Shown: piece after piece, positions 35,907-44,338 of the stretch | How the letters are laid out: each line of letters starts with the position of its first letter | Position numbering within the stretch: the first letter of the stretch is position 1 | Assembly (NCBI RefSeq): GCF_040779325.2 | Contig: NZ_JBFONT020000010.1 | Location: 1 to 64,000 of the forward strand | Direction of reading: 5' to 3' | DNA from: Aestuariibius violaceus | GTDB taxonomy: Bacteria; Pseudomonadota; Alphaproteobacteria; Rhodobacterales; Rhodobacteraceae | Length of the DNA stretch: 64,000 nucleotides | Notes under the pieces: generated by a model | What the model was told of the DNA's origin: nothing | Database searches by the model: none | The model's input: the letters and a program-made list of their open reading frames with translations, nothing else | Made by a program: the position numbers and the translations under genes

Positions 35907-36899
35907 TCACGCTCCTTTTCGTCGTCGGTCCCGCCGCCAGCCCCCCGCCCGCCTCAGCGCCATGACGGCGATCAGGAACAGGCCCCAGACGGCGACGGAC
36001 AGGTGCTGGTTCGCGCCGATCAGATTCAGCCCCGATGACAGCGCCTGCAGGATGATGAGGGCGAGGACCACCGGCAGAACGCGCCCGAAACCGCCGAACG
36101 GATCGATCCCGCCAAGGAAACAGGCCAGCACCGTGACCAGCAGTAGCGCTTCCCCATGGCCCACGCGGACCGAGTTGAAGCGCGCGGCCATGACGATCCC
36201 GGCAATCGCGCAGATGATGCCCGAAATGGCGTAGATCATGACCAGCGTTCTGCGGGTGTTGAGGCCCGAATATTCCGACGCCCGGATGTTCGAGCCGACC
36301 ATGTAGACCGAAAACCCGTGCCGGGTTCGTTTGAGCATCACGTGCCACACGATCGCGGCAAGCAGGAAGACGATCATCGGAACGGGAATGCCGACGAGGC
36401 TCCCGTGGCCGAGGACGTTCATGAAATCCGGAAAGCCGGAGATATCACCGCCGCGGGTCAGAAACTCGCCCAGACCCTGCAGGAAGATCATCATGGCGAG
36501 CGAAACAAGGATCGGGTGCGCGCCCACATACGCGACGACCGCGCCCATGACCGCGCCCGACGCGGCTCCGGCCAGCATGGCGAGCGCAGCGCCGAGAACG
36601 AAGGCGCCAATGCCCGCGTCCGGCCCGCCGAACTGGATCAGCACCCAGGCAAGCGCCAGCCCCGAGATGTTGGCCTGATAGATGATGGCCAGGTTCAGCC
36701 CGCCCGACAGGATCGGCACCAGCATGGCCAGCGTCAGAAGCCCCAGCACCGGCAGCTGGAACGCCATCGACCGCAGGTTTGCTCCGGTCAGAAACAGCGG
36801 CGTCGCCAGCGAAAACGCCAGAAAGACGAGGGCCAGGAAGGCAAGAAGCGGCAGCGTCTCGGCACCGAATACGGCGTTGATCCGGTCCCGCAGGGTCAT
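35907..36899 (-). CDS. Sugar ABC transporter permease (RbsC-like), second copy
   Basis: The start at 36899 gives 330 residues with about ten membrane segments, such as LPLLAFLALVFLAFSLATPLF and LGLLTLAMLVPILSGGLNLAI. The BPD family region GSNIRASEYSGLNTRRTLVMIYAISGI lies near residue 225. It overlaps the first permease by ATGA and would pair with it as a heterodimer. Open sequence beyond 36899 belongs to the other permease in another frame. Confidence 0.92.
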   Translation of the reverse strand: MTLRDRINAVFGAETLPLLAFLALVFLAFSLATPLFLTGANLRSMAFQLPVLGLLTLAMLVPILSGGLNLAIIYQANISGLALAWVLIQFGGPDAGIGAFVLGAALAMLAGAASGAVMGAVVAYVGAHPILVSLAMMIFLQGLGEFLTRGGDISGFPDFMNVLGHGSLVGIPVPMIVFLLAAIVWHVMLKRTRHGFSVYMVGSNIRASEYSGLNTRRTLVMIYAISGIICAIAGIVMAARFNSVRVGHGEALLLVTVLACFLGGIDPFGGFGRVLPVVLALIILQALSSGLNLIGANQHLSVAVWGLFLIAVMALRRAGGWRRDRRRKGA

Positions 36900-37906
36900 G
36901 CCGCACCTTCCTTTAGCTGCGCCTCGGTGGGGGCCTTGGCGCGGCGGGTGAAGGTCAGGTTCGAGGATGAGATCGCGATCAGGATCGCGGCCCCGATAAT
37001 CATCTGGAAGGCAAAGGGCGAGATGCCCAGCAGGTTCAGCCCGTTCTGGGTGATCGCCACGAACATCACGCCCAGGATGCAGCCCACCACCGTGCCGCGC
37101 CCGCCGCCCAGCCGCGCCCCGCCCAGGACCACGGCCGCCAGCACCTCCAGCTCGCGGCCGTAAAGCGCGTTGGGCACGACCTCCTGCGCGATGTTGACCT
37201 GCATCAGCCCGCCGATGCCCGCCATCATCCCGCACCAGCCGAAGGCGACGATCTGCATCTGCCAGATATTGACCCCCGCCCGCCGCGCGCCCTCGGGATT
37301 GTCGCCGAACGCGTAAAGCTGGCGGCCCAGCGTCGTCAGGCGGATCAGCACCCAGGTGGCCAGGACGCAGACGATCATCACCGCGACGGACAGGTTCAGC
37401 TCGGACCACGTGCCGTTCGCCGCCTGACGCTCGAAGATGAAAATGCGGTCGGTCCACCAGTCCGGCAGATTGTAGATGTTCCGCCCCCGGGTGAAGAACA
37501 TCAGAAGCCCGAAGAACGCATTGAACGTGGCGATCGTGATGACGATCGAGATCACGCGAAAGCCGTGGATCAGGGCCGCGTTGATCATCCCCAGCCCGAT
37601 CCCGACCGAGGCGGCAACCACGAACCCGATCACCCAGTTCCCGCCGCCGAGACCAAAGAATACCTGCGCCGCGACGTATTGCACGACCGACGCCGCGACA
37701 GCGAAAGAGATGTCGATGCCCCCCGCGATCAGCACCACCAGAAGGCCCACCGCCCAGATCAGGTTGACCGCGTTATTGTTGAGAAGCGAGGTGACGTTGC
37801 CCAGCGTCAGGAACGTGTCCGTCGTCAGCGACAGCCCCACGATCATCATCAGCAGCACGACCGACAGGCGCGCCTCCACCGGGTGGGTGTGGAAGACGTC
37901 ACGCAT
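36896..37906 (-). CDS. Sugar ABC transporter permease (RbsC-like), first copy
   Basis: From the ATG at 37906 the protein has 336 residues and about ten helices (LSVVLLMMIVGLSLTTDTFLT; AVGLLVVLIAGGIDISFAVAAS). The motif YAFGDNPEGARRAGVNIWQMQI is the conserved cytoplasmic coupling loop. The ATG lies inside the last codons of the ATPase gene with GAGG nine bases upstream; a TTG at 37921 is less likely. It forms the membrane channel with the second permease. Confidence 0.92.
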   Translation of the reverse strand: MRDVFHTHPVEARLSVVLLMMIVGLSLTTDTFLTLGNVTSLLNNNAVNLIWAVGLLVVLIAGGIDISFAVAASVVQYVAAQVFFGLGGGNWVIGFVVAASVGIGLGMINAALIHGFRVISIVITIATFNAFFGLLMFFTRGRNIYNLPDWWTDRIFIFERQAANGTWSELNLSVAVMIVCVLATWVLIRLTTLGRQLYAFGDNPEGARRAGVNIWQMQIVAFGWCGMMAGIGGLMQVNIAQEVVPNALYGRELEVLAAVVLGGARLGGGRGTVVGCILGVMFVAITQNGLNLLGISPFAFQMIIGAAILIAISSSNLTFTRRAKAPTEAQLKEGAA

Positions 37907-39398
37907 AGATGCGCGCCTCAAGATCGGTCACCTCAGTCGCGTGGGGATCGTATTCGCCGACGATCCGTCCGTCCGCCATATGCAGCACCCGGTCCGCGTT
38001 GAACAGAACCTCGGTCACCTCGTCCGAGATCAGCAGGATCGCGAGCCCTTCTTCCGCCAGCTGCCGCACGATGCGGAAGATGCCCGCTCGCGCACCCACG
38101 TCGACGCCAACGGTCGGGCTGTCGAGGATCAGAAGCCGCGGTTCGGTCGCCAGCCACTTGGCCAGGACGACCCGCTGCTGATTGCCGCCCGAGAGCGTCG
38201 AAACCGCATCCGCGGGCGTGCCGATCTTGACCGCCAGTTCGCTGATCCAGTGGCGTACAAGCTCCGACTGGCGGGACGGCGAGATCATCCCCAAGCCGCC
38301 AAGGATCCGGTCGAGCACGGAGATTACCGTGTTGTCCGCAATGGATTGCGGCTGGATCAGGCCAAGCGACAGCCGGTCCTCCGACACATAGGCCACCCCG
38401 CGCGCGATGGCGTCCCGGATCGAGCCGAACCGCACGGGCACGCCTTCCAGCCGGATCTTGCCCGCATCCGGCGCGCTCATCCCGATCAGCGCATGGGCAA
38501 GCTCCGTCCGTCCGGCACCGATCAGCCCGGTCAGGCCCAGAACCTCGCCGCGGCGGATTGTCAGGCTCACATCTTCGAACTCGCCATGGCGCGAAAATCC
38601 CTCGACCTCCAGCACTGGCTCCGCCCCAGACCGGTCCTGGGCTGCCACAACACTCTCCAGCTTGTCGCCCGTCATCAGTTCGCCCAGCCGGGATTGCGTC
38701 ATCCCCTCGGTCGGGTAGACGCCGACCAGCTTGCCGTCCCTTAGAACGGTCACGCGTTCCGAGATATCGATCACCTCCGCCAGCCGGTGGCTGACGAAGA
38801 CCACCGCGATCCCCTGTTCGGACAGCGTCCGCACGACGCCCAGTAGCGCGTCCGTCTCGCTCTGCGTCAGCGATGCGGTGGGTTCGTCCATGAACACAAG
38901 CCGCGCGTCGCCCATCAGCGCCCGCGCGATGGCCACGATCTGGCGTTGCGCAATGGGCAGATCTCCCAGCCGCGTCTCCAGATCCAGCGGCACGTTCAGC
39001 CGGTCCAGCATCGCCTGCACCCGCCCCTTGTACCGGCCCCCGAAGGCCAGGCGCGGGATCACGCCCACCATCTCGTCGAAGGCGATGTTCTCGGCCACGC
39101 TCATATGCGGAAACAGCGCAAGATCCTGCCAGATCACGGCAATCCCCAGTGCGCGCGCCTTGTTCGGCGAAATCGCGGCGATCTTCTCCCCGAAGATCTC
39201 GATCTCGGCCCCGGGATCGGGGGTGTAGACGCCGGTCACGATCTTGATCAGCGTCGATTTTCCACAGCCGTTTTCCCCGGCAAGGCAATGCACCTCGCCC
39301 GCGCGGACTTCGAAGTCGACGGCCTGCAGCGCCTTCACGCCGCCGAAGGTTTTCGAGACGCTTGTCAGTCGCAGCGCCGGGATGGGATCGGATGTCAT
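37899..39398 (-). CDS. Sugar ABC transporter ATP-binding protein (RbsA-like)
   Basis: This 499-residue protein has two tandem nucleotide-binding domains, as in ribose-type importers. The first has Walker A GENGCGKST, signature LPIAQRQIVAIARAL and Walker B ARLVFMDEPTAS. The second has a degenerate P-loop, GLIGAGRTELAHALIG, and signature LSGGNQQRVVLAKWL. The first signature is LPIAQRQ rather than LSGGQ, which is common in this subfamily. It energises the two permeases encoded next. Confidence 0.94.
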   Translation of the reverse strand: MTSDPIPALRLTSVSKTFGGVKALQAVDFEVRAGEVHCLAGENGCGKSTLIKIVTGVYTPDPGAEIEIFGEKIAAISPNKARALGIAVIWQDLALFPHMSVAENIAFDEMVGVIPRLAFGGRYKGRVQAMLDRLNVPLDLETRLGDLPIAQRQIVAIARALMGDARLVFMDEPTASLTQSETDALLGVVRTLSEQGIAVVFVSHRLAEVIDISERVTVLRDGKLVGVYPTEGMTQSRLGELMTGDKLESVVAAQDRSGAEPVLEVEGFSRHGEFEDVSLTIRRGEVLGLTGLIGAGRTELAHALIGMSAPDAGKIRLEGVPVRFGSIRDAIARGVAYVSEDRLSLGLIQPQSIADNTVISVLDRILGGLGMISPSRQSELVRHWISELAVKIGTPADAVSTLSGGNQQRVVLAKWLATEPRLLILDSPTVGVDVGARAGIFRIVRQLAEEGLAILLISDEVTEVLFNADRVLHMADGRIVGEYDPHATEVTDLEARIYA

Positions 39399-39415
39399 GG
39401 ATGCCTGTGTCCGGG

Positions 39416-39441
39416 TTGGGGACCCGCGGACGGGTCCCCAA
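39416..39441 (-). other. Strong intercistronic hairpin after the sugar-binding protein gene
   Basis: TTGGGGACCCG and CGGGTCCCCAA form an uninterrupted 11-base stem around CGGA. It lies eight bases beyond the binding-protein stop and before the ATPase start. With no T-run it is more likely an mRNA stabiliser or partial attenuator than a full terminator, allowing excess binding protein. Confidence 0.7.
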
Positions 39442-39449
39442 AGGTGATA

Positions 39450-40433
39450 TCAGAGCCCTTTCGCGGCCAGATCGTCCACGGTCTCTTTGTTGATCTCCAG
39501 CAGGTTGTCCGTGATGATGTTGCGCGTCGCCGCATCGGGCTGGACGACGCCCAGACCCTCGATCTCGGTCCCGTCGGTGATCTCTTCGCCGTTGACCAGC
39601 ATCTCGCCCAGCGTCACGAAGACCCGCCCCGCCTCTGCCGGGTTCCACATGAACCCGCCCGAGATGACGTCCTCTTTCAGCAGCTTCTGGCCCTGACCGG
39701 GCGAAAACGGCCCCATCACATGGACCTGCCCGCCAAGGCGACGCTCCTCGATCGCGCGGCCCGCACCGATGGGCCCTTGACTGCCGAAGGCGAGGAAACC
39801 GCGCAGATCCGGGTTCGCCGCGATCAGGTCAAGCGCGGTCGACCGGCTGTCATCGACGCTTTCCGCCACGCCGTAGCGGTCGCCCACCGGCTGAAGCTTG
39901 TCCGCGCAGTTCTCTTCGATCCACGCGATGCCGGCATCGGCCCAGGCATTGTGCAGCGGCACGGTAAGTGAGCCTACATAGACGGCATAGGTCCCCGGCT
40001 CTTCCGTCTTCTCGCACAGCAGCTGCGCATGGGCCTCTCCGAACCCGTCGGCCGAGGCCAGTTCGAAGTTCCAGTCGACATTCTCGAGGCCGGGCCCCTC
40101 ATGGGCGATCACCTTGATGCCCGCCTCCATCGCCTTCTGCAGAACCGGCTCCAGCGCGGCCTCGTCGTTCGGCACAACGCCGATCACGTCGACACCCTTG
40201 GCAATGAGGTCCTCGATAGCGCGCACCTGCAGCGCCGGGTCGGCCGAGGTCGGCCCGATCATCTCGGCGCTGACGCCAAGCTCCGCGGCGCGCTCGGCAA
40301 TCCCCTCCTCCATGGCGTTGAACCAGGGAATGCCGCCGATCTTGACGACGATACCCATCGTGGTTTCGGCATTGGCGGTGCCCGCACAGGCCACGAGTGC
40401 GACCGCAGCGGTCGCGTTCAGAAGCTTCTTCAT
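39450..40433 (-). CDS. Sugar ABC transporter periplasmic binding protein
   Basis: The ATG at 40433 follows GGGAGG and gives 327 residues. The signal peptide is LLNATAAVALVACAGTANAE. The mature part has the Peripla_BP_4 pattern: MGIVVKIGGIPWFNAMEEGIAERAAELG, LQVRAIEDLIAKGVDVIGVVPND and GFLAFGSQGPIGAGRAIEERRL. It delivers a sugar to the RbsA/RbsC-like complex. It is the first gene of the operon facing the LacI regulator. Confidence 0.93.
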   Translation of the reverse strand: MKKLLNATAAVALVACAGTANAETTMGIVVKIGGIPWFNAMEEGIAERAAELGVSAEMIGPTSADPALQVRAIEDLIAKGVDVIGVVPNDEAALEPVLQKAMEAGIKVIAHEGPGLENVDWNFELASADGFGEAHAQLLCEKTEEPGTYAVYVGSLTVPLHNAWADAGIAWIEENCADKLQPVGDRYGVAESVDDSRSTALDLIAANPDLRGFLAFGSQGPIGAGRAIEERRLGGQVHVMGPFSPGQGQKLLKEDVISGGFMWNPAEAGRVFVTLGEMLVNGEEITDGTEIEGLGVVQPDAATRNIITDNLLEINKETVDDLAAKGL

Positions 40434-40515
40434 CTTTTCCTCCCTTGCGCGGCGCTTTAGCACCGCTTCGCCTTCCGGCCCGTTTGGGGCCGGGGATCGA
40501 TTCGCCCTCGAAAGG

Positions 40516-40537
40516 CTTGCTCAATCGATGTAGCAAG
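40516..40537. promoter_or_regulatory. Probable LacI-family operator
   Basis: CTTGCT (40516-40521) and AGCAAG (40532-40537) flank ATCGAT, centred on CG. Eighteen of 22 positions are symmetric. LacI-family operators typically have a central CG. It lies between the divergent binding-protein and LacI genes, 66 bases before the LacI start. Confidence 0.7.
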
Positions 40538-40602
40538 GCTAGGCAGAACCCAAAAACCAGTCAAGCGGCGCTTGGGGCAATGACCTTGAGCGATATTGTC
40601 TC

Positions 40603-41610
40603 ATGAAGTCAGGGCAGAAGAGCACGATCTACGACATCGCGCAGAAGGCGGGGTCGTCGCCGTCCGCCGTCTCTGCCGCCTTGAACGGCAAGTGGAAGCA
40701 ACGGCGCCTGAAGCCCGAAACGGTGGAGCGGATCAAGCGCGTCGCGCGGGAGGAAGGCTATACCGCCAACCTGCAGGCCCGCGGCCTACGGAAAGCTGAA
40801 TCCGGGCTGGCGGGCATGGTCCTGCCCGATCACGAAAACCGGTTCTTCGCCGAACTCAGCCAGCAATTCGCGCGAGAGGCCCATGCCCGCGGCCTTTGCC
40901 CCGCGATCGTCCATGCGGGCCGCGATGCAGAAGCGCAGCTGACCTCGGTCGACAGCCTGATCGCTTATTCGGTCGACCTCCTGGTGATCGCCGGGGCGAC
41001 CAGATCGCCGGAATTGGCCCAGGCCTGCCGCAGCGCGAACGTGCCGCATGTCTTCGTCGACCACCCCTGCGCCGAGGCGCCCTCGGTCGTAACCGACAAT
41101 ACCGGCGGCGCCTCCGTGCTGGCGAAAACCCTCCTCGAAGACATGCCGCAGCCGGAGGAGAGCGATCCGGCAACATGGCTCTACTTTCTGGGCGGCGAGC
41201 GGCACTTGCCCGCCTCGGCAGAGCGCATTCAGGGCTTCCGCCAGCAATGCGACGCGGCGGATGCTTTCTTCAGCGACGACCAGATCCTCGCCTGCGGCTA
41301 CGGAAGCGCCCAGGCCGAACAGGCGCTCTCCGCCCTGCATCAGCGGCTCGGGCGGCTGCCTGCAGGTCTGTTCGTCAACTCCATCGACTGTTTCGAAGGA
41401 GTGCTGAGCGTCCTCTCGCACCTGCCCGAAACCGAACTCGCCCGATCCACCTTCGGCTGCTACGACTACGACCCCTTCGCCGCCTTCTCGCGCTTTCCGC
41501 TGCGCATGATCCGCCAGCGCGCCGACCTCATGGTCGAAGAGGCGTTCCGCCAGCTCGACGCCGGAACCGCCGGGCCCAGGCTGATCCAGGTCAGCCCGGA
41601 ACTGGTCTGA
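40603..41610 (+). CDS. LacI-family transcriptional regulator of the sugar operon
   Basis: The protein has 335 residues. The DNA-binding headpiece reads STIYDIAQKAGSSPSAVSAALNGKWKQRRLKPETVERIKRVA, followed by the hinge region and a periplasmic-binding-like effector domain (GMVLPDHENRFFAELSQQFAREAHARG). The recognition helix carries SAVSAALN. It is divergent from the sugar operon, with the palindrome at 40516-40537 between them. It is expected to repress until a sugar or phosphate is bound. Confidence 0.92.
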   Translation: MKSGQKSTIYDIAQKAGSSPSAVSAALNGKWKQRRLKPETVERIKRVAREEGYTANLQARGLRKAESGLAGMVLPDHENRFFAELSQQFAREAHARGLCPAIVHAGRDAEAQLTSVDSLIAYSVDLLVIAGATRSPELAQACRSANVPHVFVDHPCAEAPSVVTDNTGGASVLAKTLLEDMPQPEESDPATWLYFLGGERHLPASAERIQGFRQQCDAADAFFSDDQILACGYGSAQAEQALSALHQRLGRLPAGLFVNSIDCFEGVLSVLSHLPETELARSTFGCYDYDPFAAFSRFPLRMIRQRADLMVEEAFRQLDAGTAGPRLIQVSPELV

Positions 41611-41719
41611 CGACGACAACCCAATCTTTGCGAGGCCGCTGTTGCGGTCAGGCTGCCGTTCTGCGCTATCCTGTCAGCCAAGCCGGGCCTTGCGCCCTCA
41701 TGAGGCTCTCGCTTCCGCT

Positions 41720-42193
41720 ATGAACGACGCCAAAGACCAAAAGCCGAAACCGGCGCGGGAACTCACCGTGATCGGCTGGATGGAAATGATCGACCTGCCC
41801 GATCTCGGGTTGGAAGATCTGAAGACCAAGATCGACACCGGCGCGCGCACCTCCGCGCTGCACGCGACCGATATCCGCACCTTCACCCGCGACGGTGCAC
41901 CCTGGATCGCCTTCATGGCGGATTCGGGCCACGGCCTGTGCGACAGGCCGATCGAGGCACCGATCCACGAACAGCGCGAGATCAAGAACACCTCCGGCAT
42001 CCCGGAAGAACGCTACATCATCCGCACCAAGATGGGGCTCGGAAAGCGGCGCTGGACGATCGACCTGTCGCTCAGCGACCGCACCAACATGACGTTTCCG
42101 ATGATCGTCGGCCGCGCCGCGCTCAAGAACCACGCTATCGCCGTGCACACCCGGCGGGCCTACCTCGTGACCGACCGGCCCGAGAAAACCTAG
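41720..42193 (+). CDS. RimK-associated aspartic-type protease (ATP-dependent zinc protease family)
   Basis: This 157-residue protein has a retropepsin-like fold with the motif KIDTGARTSALHA near residue 40. The family pairs with RimK ligases, and in Pseudomonas the RimB member removes the glutamates that RimK adds. Further conserved parts are RYIIRTKMGLGKRRWTIDLSLSDRTNM and FPMIVGRAAL. The start is chosen at the ATG at 41720 although the ribosome-binding site is weak. It lies 15 bases upstream of rimK. Confidence 0.85.
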   Translation: MNDAKDQKPKPARELTVIGWMEMIDLPDLGLEDLKTKIDTGARTSALHATDIRTFTRDGAPWIAFMADSGHGLCDRPIEAPIHEQREIKNTSGIPEERYIIRTKMGLGKRRWTIDLSLSDRTNMTFPMIVGRAALKNHAIAVHTRRAYLVTDRPEKT

Positions 42194-42208
42194 GGAAAGG
42201 ACTTTTCC

Positions 42209-43114
42209 ATGAAGATCGCCATGCTCGCCCGCAATGCCAGCCTCTATTCCCACCGGCGTCTCAAGGAAGCGGCCGAGGAACGGGGTCACGAACTCGACAT
42301 CATCGACACCCTGCGCTGCTACATGAACATCGCCTCGCGCCGGCCCGAGATCTATTACAACGGCGAAAAGCTGAAAGGCTACGATGCGGTCATCCCCCGC
42401 ATCGGCGCCTCGGTCACGTTCTACGGCACTGCGGTGCTGCGCCAGTTCGAGATGATGGGCGTCTACCCCCTCAATGAAAGCGTCGCCATCGGCCGCTCGC
42501 GCGACAAGCTGCGCTCGATGCAGCTTCTGGCCCGCGACGGGATCGGCCTGCCGGTTACCACCTTCGCCCACGACGCCAAGCAGACCGAAGAAGTGCTCAA
42601 GATGGCGGGCGGCGCGCCGCTCGTCATCAAGCTCTTGGAAGGGACCCAGGGCCTCGGCGTCGTCCTCGCCGATACCGACCGCTCCGCCAAATCGGTGATC
42701 GAGGCGTTTCGCGCCACGAACACCAACATCCTGATCCAGGAATTCATCAAAGAGGCCGGCGGCACCGACATCCGGGCCATCGTGATCGGCGGTAAGGTCG
42801 TGGCCGCCATGAAGCGCACGGGCGCCGAAGGCGAATTCCGCTCGAACCTGCACCGCGGCGGCTCCGCCCAGGTCGTCAAGCTCAGCACCGAAGAACGCGC
42901 GACCGCCGTCCGCGCGGCCAAATCCATGGGGCTCAACGCCTGCGGCGTCGACATGCTGCGCGCCAACCACGGACCGGTCATCATGGAGGTGAACTCCTCC
43001 CCCGGCCTCGAAGGGGTGGAAAAGGCATCCGGCCTCGATATCGCGGGCAAGATGATCGAATACCTCGAAAAGAACGCCAAGCCCGGCGCGACGAAGACCA
43101 AGGGCAAGGGTTGA
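42209..43114 (+). CDS. rimK: RimK-family ATP-grasp alpha-L-glutamate ligase
   Basis: The 301-residue ATP-grasp enzyme joins glutamate to a peptide or protein C-terminus; ribosomal S6 is the known E. coli target. Visible parts are MKIAMLARNASLYSHRRLKEAA, the ATP-binding loop PLVIKLLEGTQGLGVVLAD, and the metal-binding CGVDMLRANHGPVIMEVNSSPGLEG. An AGGGAAAGG-type site precedes the ATG. The stop overlaps the next ATG. Together with the protease upstream it forms a modification and removal pair; the true target in this organism is unknown. Confidence 0.92.
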   Translation: MKIAMLARNASLYSHRRLKEAAEERGHELDIIDTLRCYMNIASRRPEIYYNGEKLKGYDAVIPRIGASVTFYGTAVLRQFEMMGVYPLNESVAIGRSRDKLRSMQLLARDGIGLPVTTFAHDAKQTEEVLKMAGGAPLVIKLLEGTQGLGVVLADTDRSAKSVIEAFRATNTNILIQEFIKEAGGTDIRAIVIGGKVVAAMKRTGAEGEFRSNLHRGGSAQVVKLSTEERATAVRAAKSMGLNACGVDMLRANHGPVIMEVNSSPGLEGVEKASGLDIAGKMIEYLEKNAKPGATKTKGKG

Positions 43115-44157
43115 TGCCGAACCGCACGGCCTTCGCCATCGGGGCGGAGGAGATCGAACCGGGTACGCGGCGCACCATCGACCTGCCGGTCAGCGTCCTG
43201 TCCGACCACACGCCGGTCAACATGTCGGTCCACGTCGTCCACGGGCGGCGCGCCGGGCCGGTGATCTTCGTCAGCGCGGGCATCCACGGGGACGAGGTGA
43301 TCGGGGTCGAAATCATCCGGCGGCTCCTGCGCACCCCCTCGCTCAAGTCGTTGCGCGGCACGCTGATCGCGATCCCCATCGTCAACGCTTTCGGCTTCAT
43401 CAGCCGCTCCCGCTACCTGCCCGACCGGCGGGACCTCAACCGGGTCTTCCCGGGCGGCAAGACCGGTCCGCTGGCCTCCCGCCTCGCCCACCTCTTCGTG
43501 GAAGAGATCGTGGCCAAATCCGACCTCGGCATCGACCTGCATTCCGCCGCGATCCACCGCACGAATTACCCCCAGATCCGCATCTCCCCCGACAGCCCCG
43601 AGATGGAGGCGCTGGCGACCGTCTTCGGCGCCCCGATCGTCATCGAATCCCCGCTGCGTGAAGGGTCCCTGCGCCAGGCGGCCAAGGATGCGGGCAGGGA
43701 CGTTCTGCTCTACGAGGCGGGCGAGGGGCTGCGCTTCGACGAAGTGTCGGTCCGCGCCGGCCTCGCGGGCATCCTGCGGGTGATGAACCACCTCGACATG
43801 ATCCCGGCCAAGGGCGTCTCGCGTGCCAAGGCCGAGCCGCAATTCTGCAAATCCAGCAAATGGCTCCGCGCCCCCATCGGCGGCCTCCTGCGCGTCTTCC
43901 GCGCGGACGGGGACCTCGTGCGCAAGGGCGACATCCTCGCCGCCGTCTCCGACCCGTTCGGCGAGCAGGAGGAAACCGTCACAGCCCCCTTCAGCGGCAT
44001 CGTCATCGGCCGCGCTGTCATGCCCGTCGTCAACGAAGGCGACGCCGTCTTCCACCTCGGCCGCGTCCGGTCCTTCGCCAAGGCAGGCGACGCGGTGGAC
44101 GATCTCAACAGCCAATTGGAAGACGATCCAATGTTCTACGAGGACGAGATCATTTGA
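43114..44157 (+). CDS. Succinylglutamate desuccinylase / aspartoacylase family metallopeptidase
   Basis: This 347-residue zinc-dependent M14-like hydrolase carries the metal ligands in SAGIHGDEVIGVEIIRRLL and the later histidine in GIDLHSAAIHRTNYPQ. The C-terminal part resembles a lipoyl-like beta domain (LRVFRADGDLVRKGDILAAVSDPFG; APFSGIVIGRAVMPVVNEGD). This family commonly sits with RimK and the RimK-linked protease. A role in processing acylated or glutamylated products is plausible but unproved. Confidence 0.88.
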   Translation: MPNRTAFAIGAEEIEPGTRRTIDLPVSVLSDHTPVNMSVHVVHGRRAGPVIFVSAGIHGDEVIGVEIIRRLLRTPSLKSLRGTLIAIPIVNAFGFISRSRYLPDRRDLNRVFPGGKTGPLASRLAHLFVEEIVAKSDLGIDLHSAAIHRTNYPQIRISPDSPEMEALATVFGAPIVIESPLREGSLRQAAKDAGRDVLLYEAGEGLRFDEVSVRAGLAGILRVMNHLDMIPAKGVSRAKAEPQFCKSSKWLRAPIGGLLRVFRADGDLVRKGDILAAVSDPFGEQEETVTAPFSGIVIGRAVMPVVNEGDAVFHLGRVRSFAKAGDAVDDLNSQLEDDPMFYEDEII

Positions 44158-44338
44158 CGGCAGCGCCCCGTCCAGACGGCCGGACAGGATGACTGCAGCG
44201 CCTTCAAAAAAACTCAATCGTAACCTTGTCTCGCCTGTTCGAAGGGGTAGGGCTGCACTCACGAAAAAGGCTCGACACCAGGGCCAAAGGCACGATAATG
44301 CGACGAGTTTTTGAACCAAATCTATTCAGGACGTTGAT

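Noticed and set aside
36900..37457. N-terminal extension of the second sugar permease
   Set aside because: The extension is antisense-like low-complexity sequence within the other permease gene; the ATG at 36899 begins a normal permease.
44158..44338. Terminator between the aspartoacylase-like gene and the deiminase
   Set aside because: Only short imperfect GTCC/GGAC pairings were seen without a T-run, so no terminator is claimed; co-transcription remains open.
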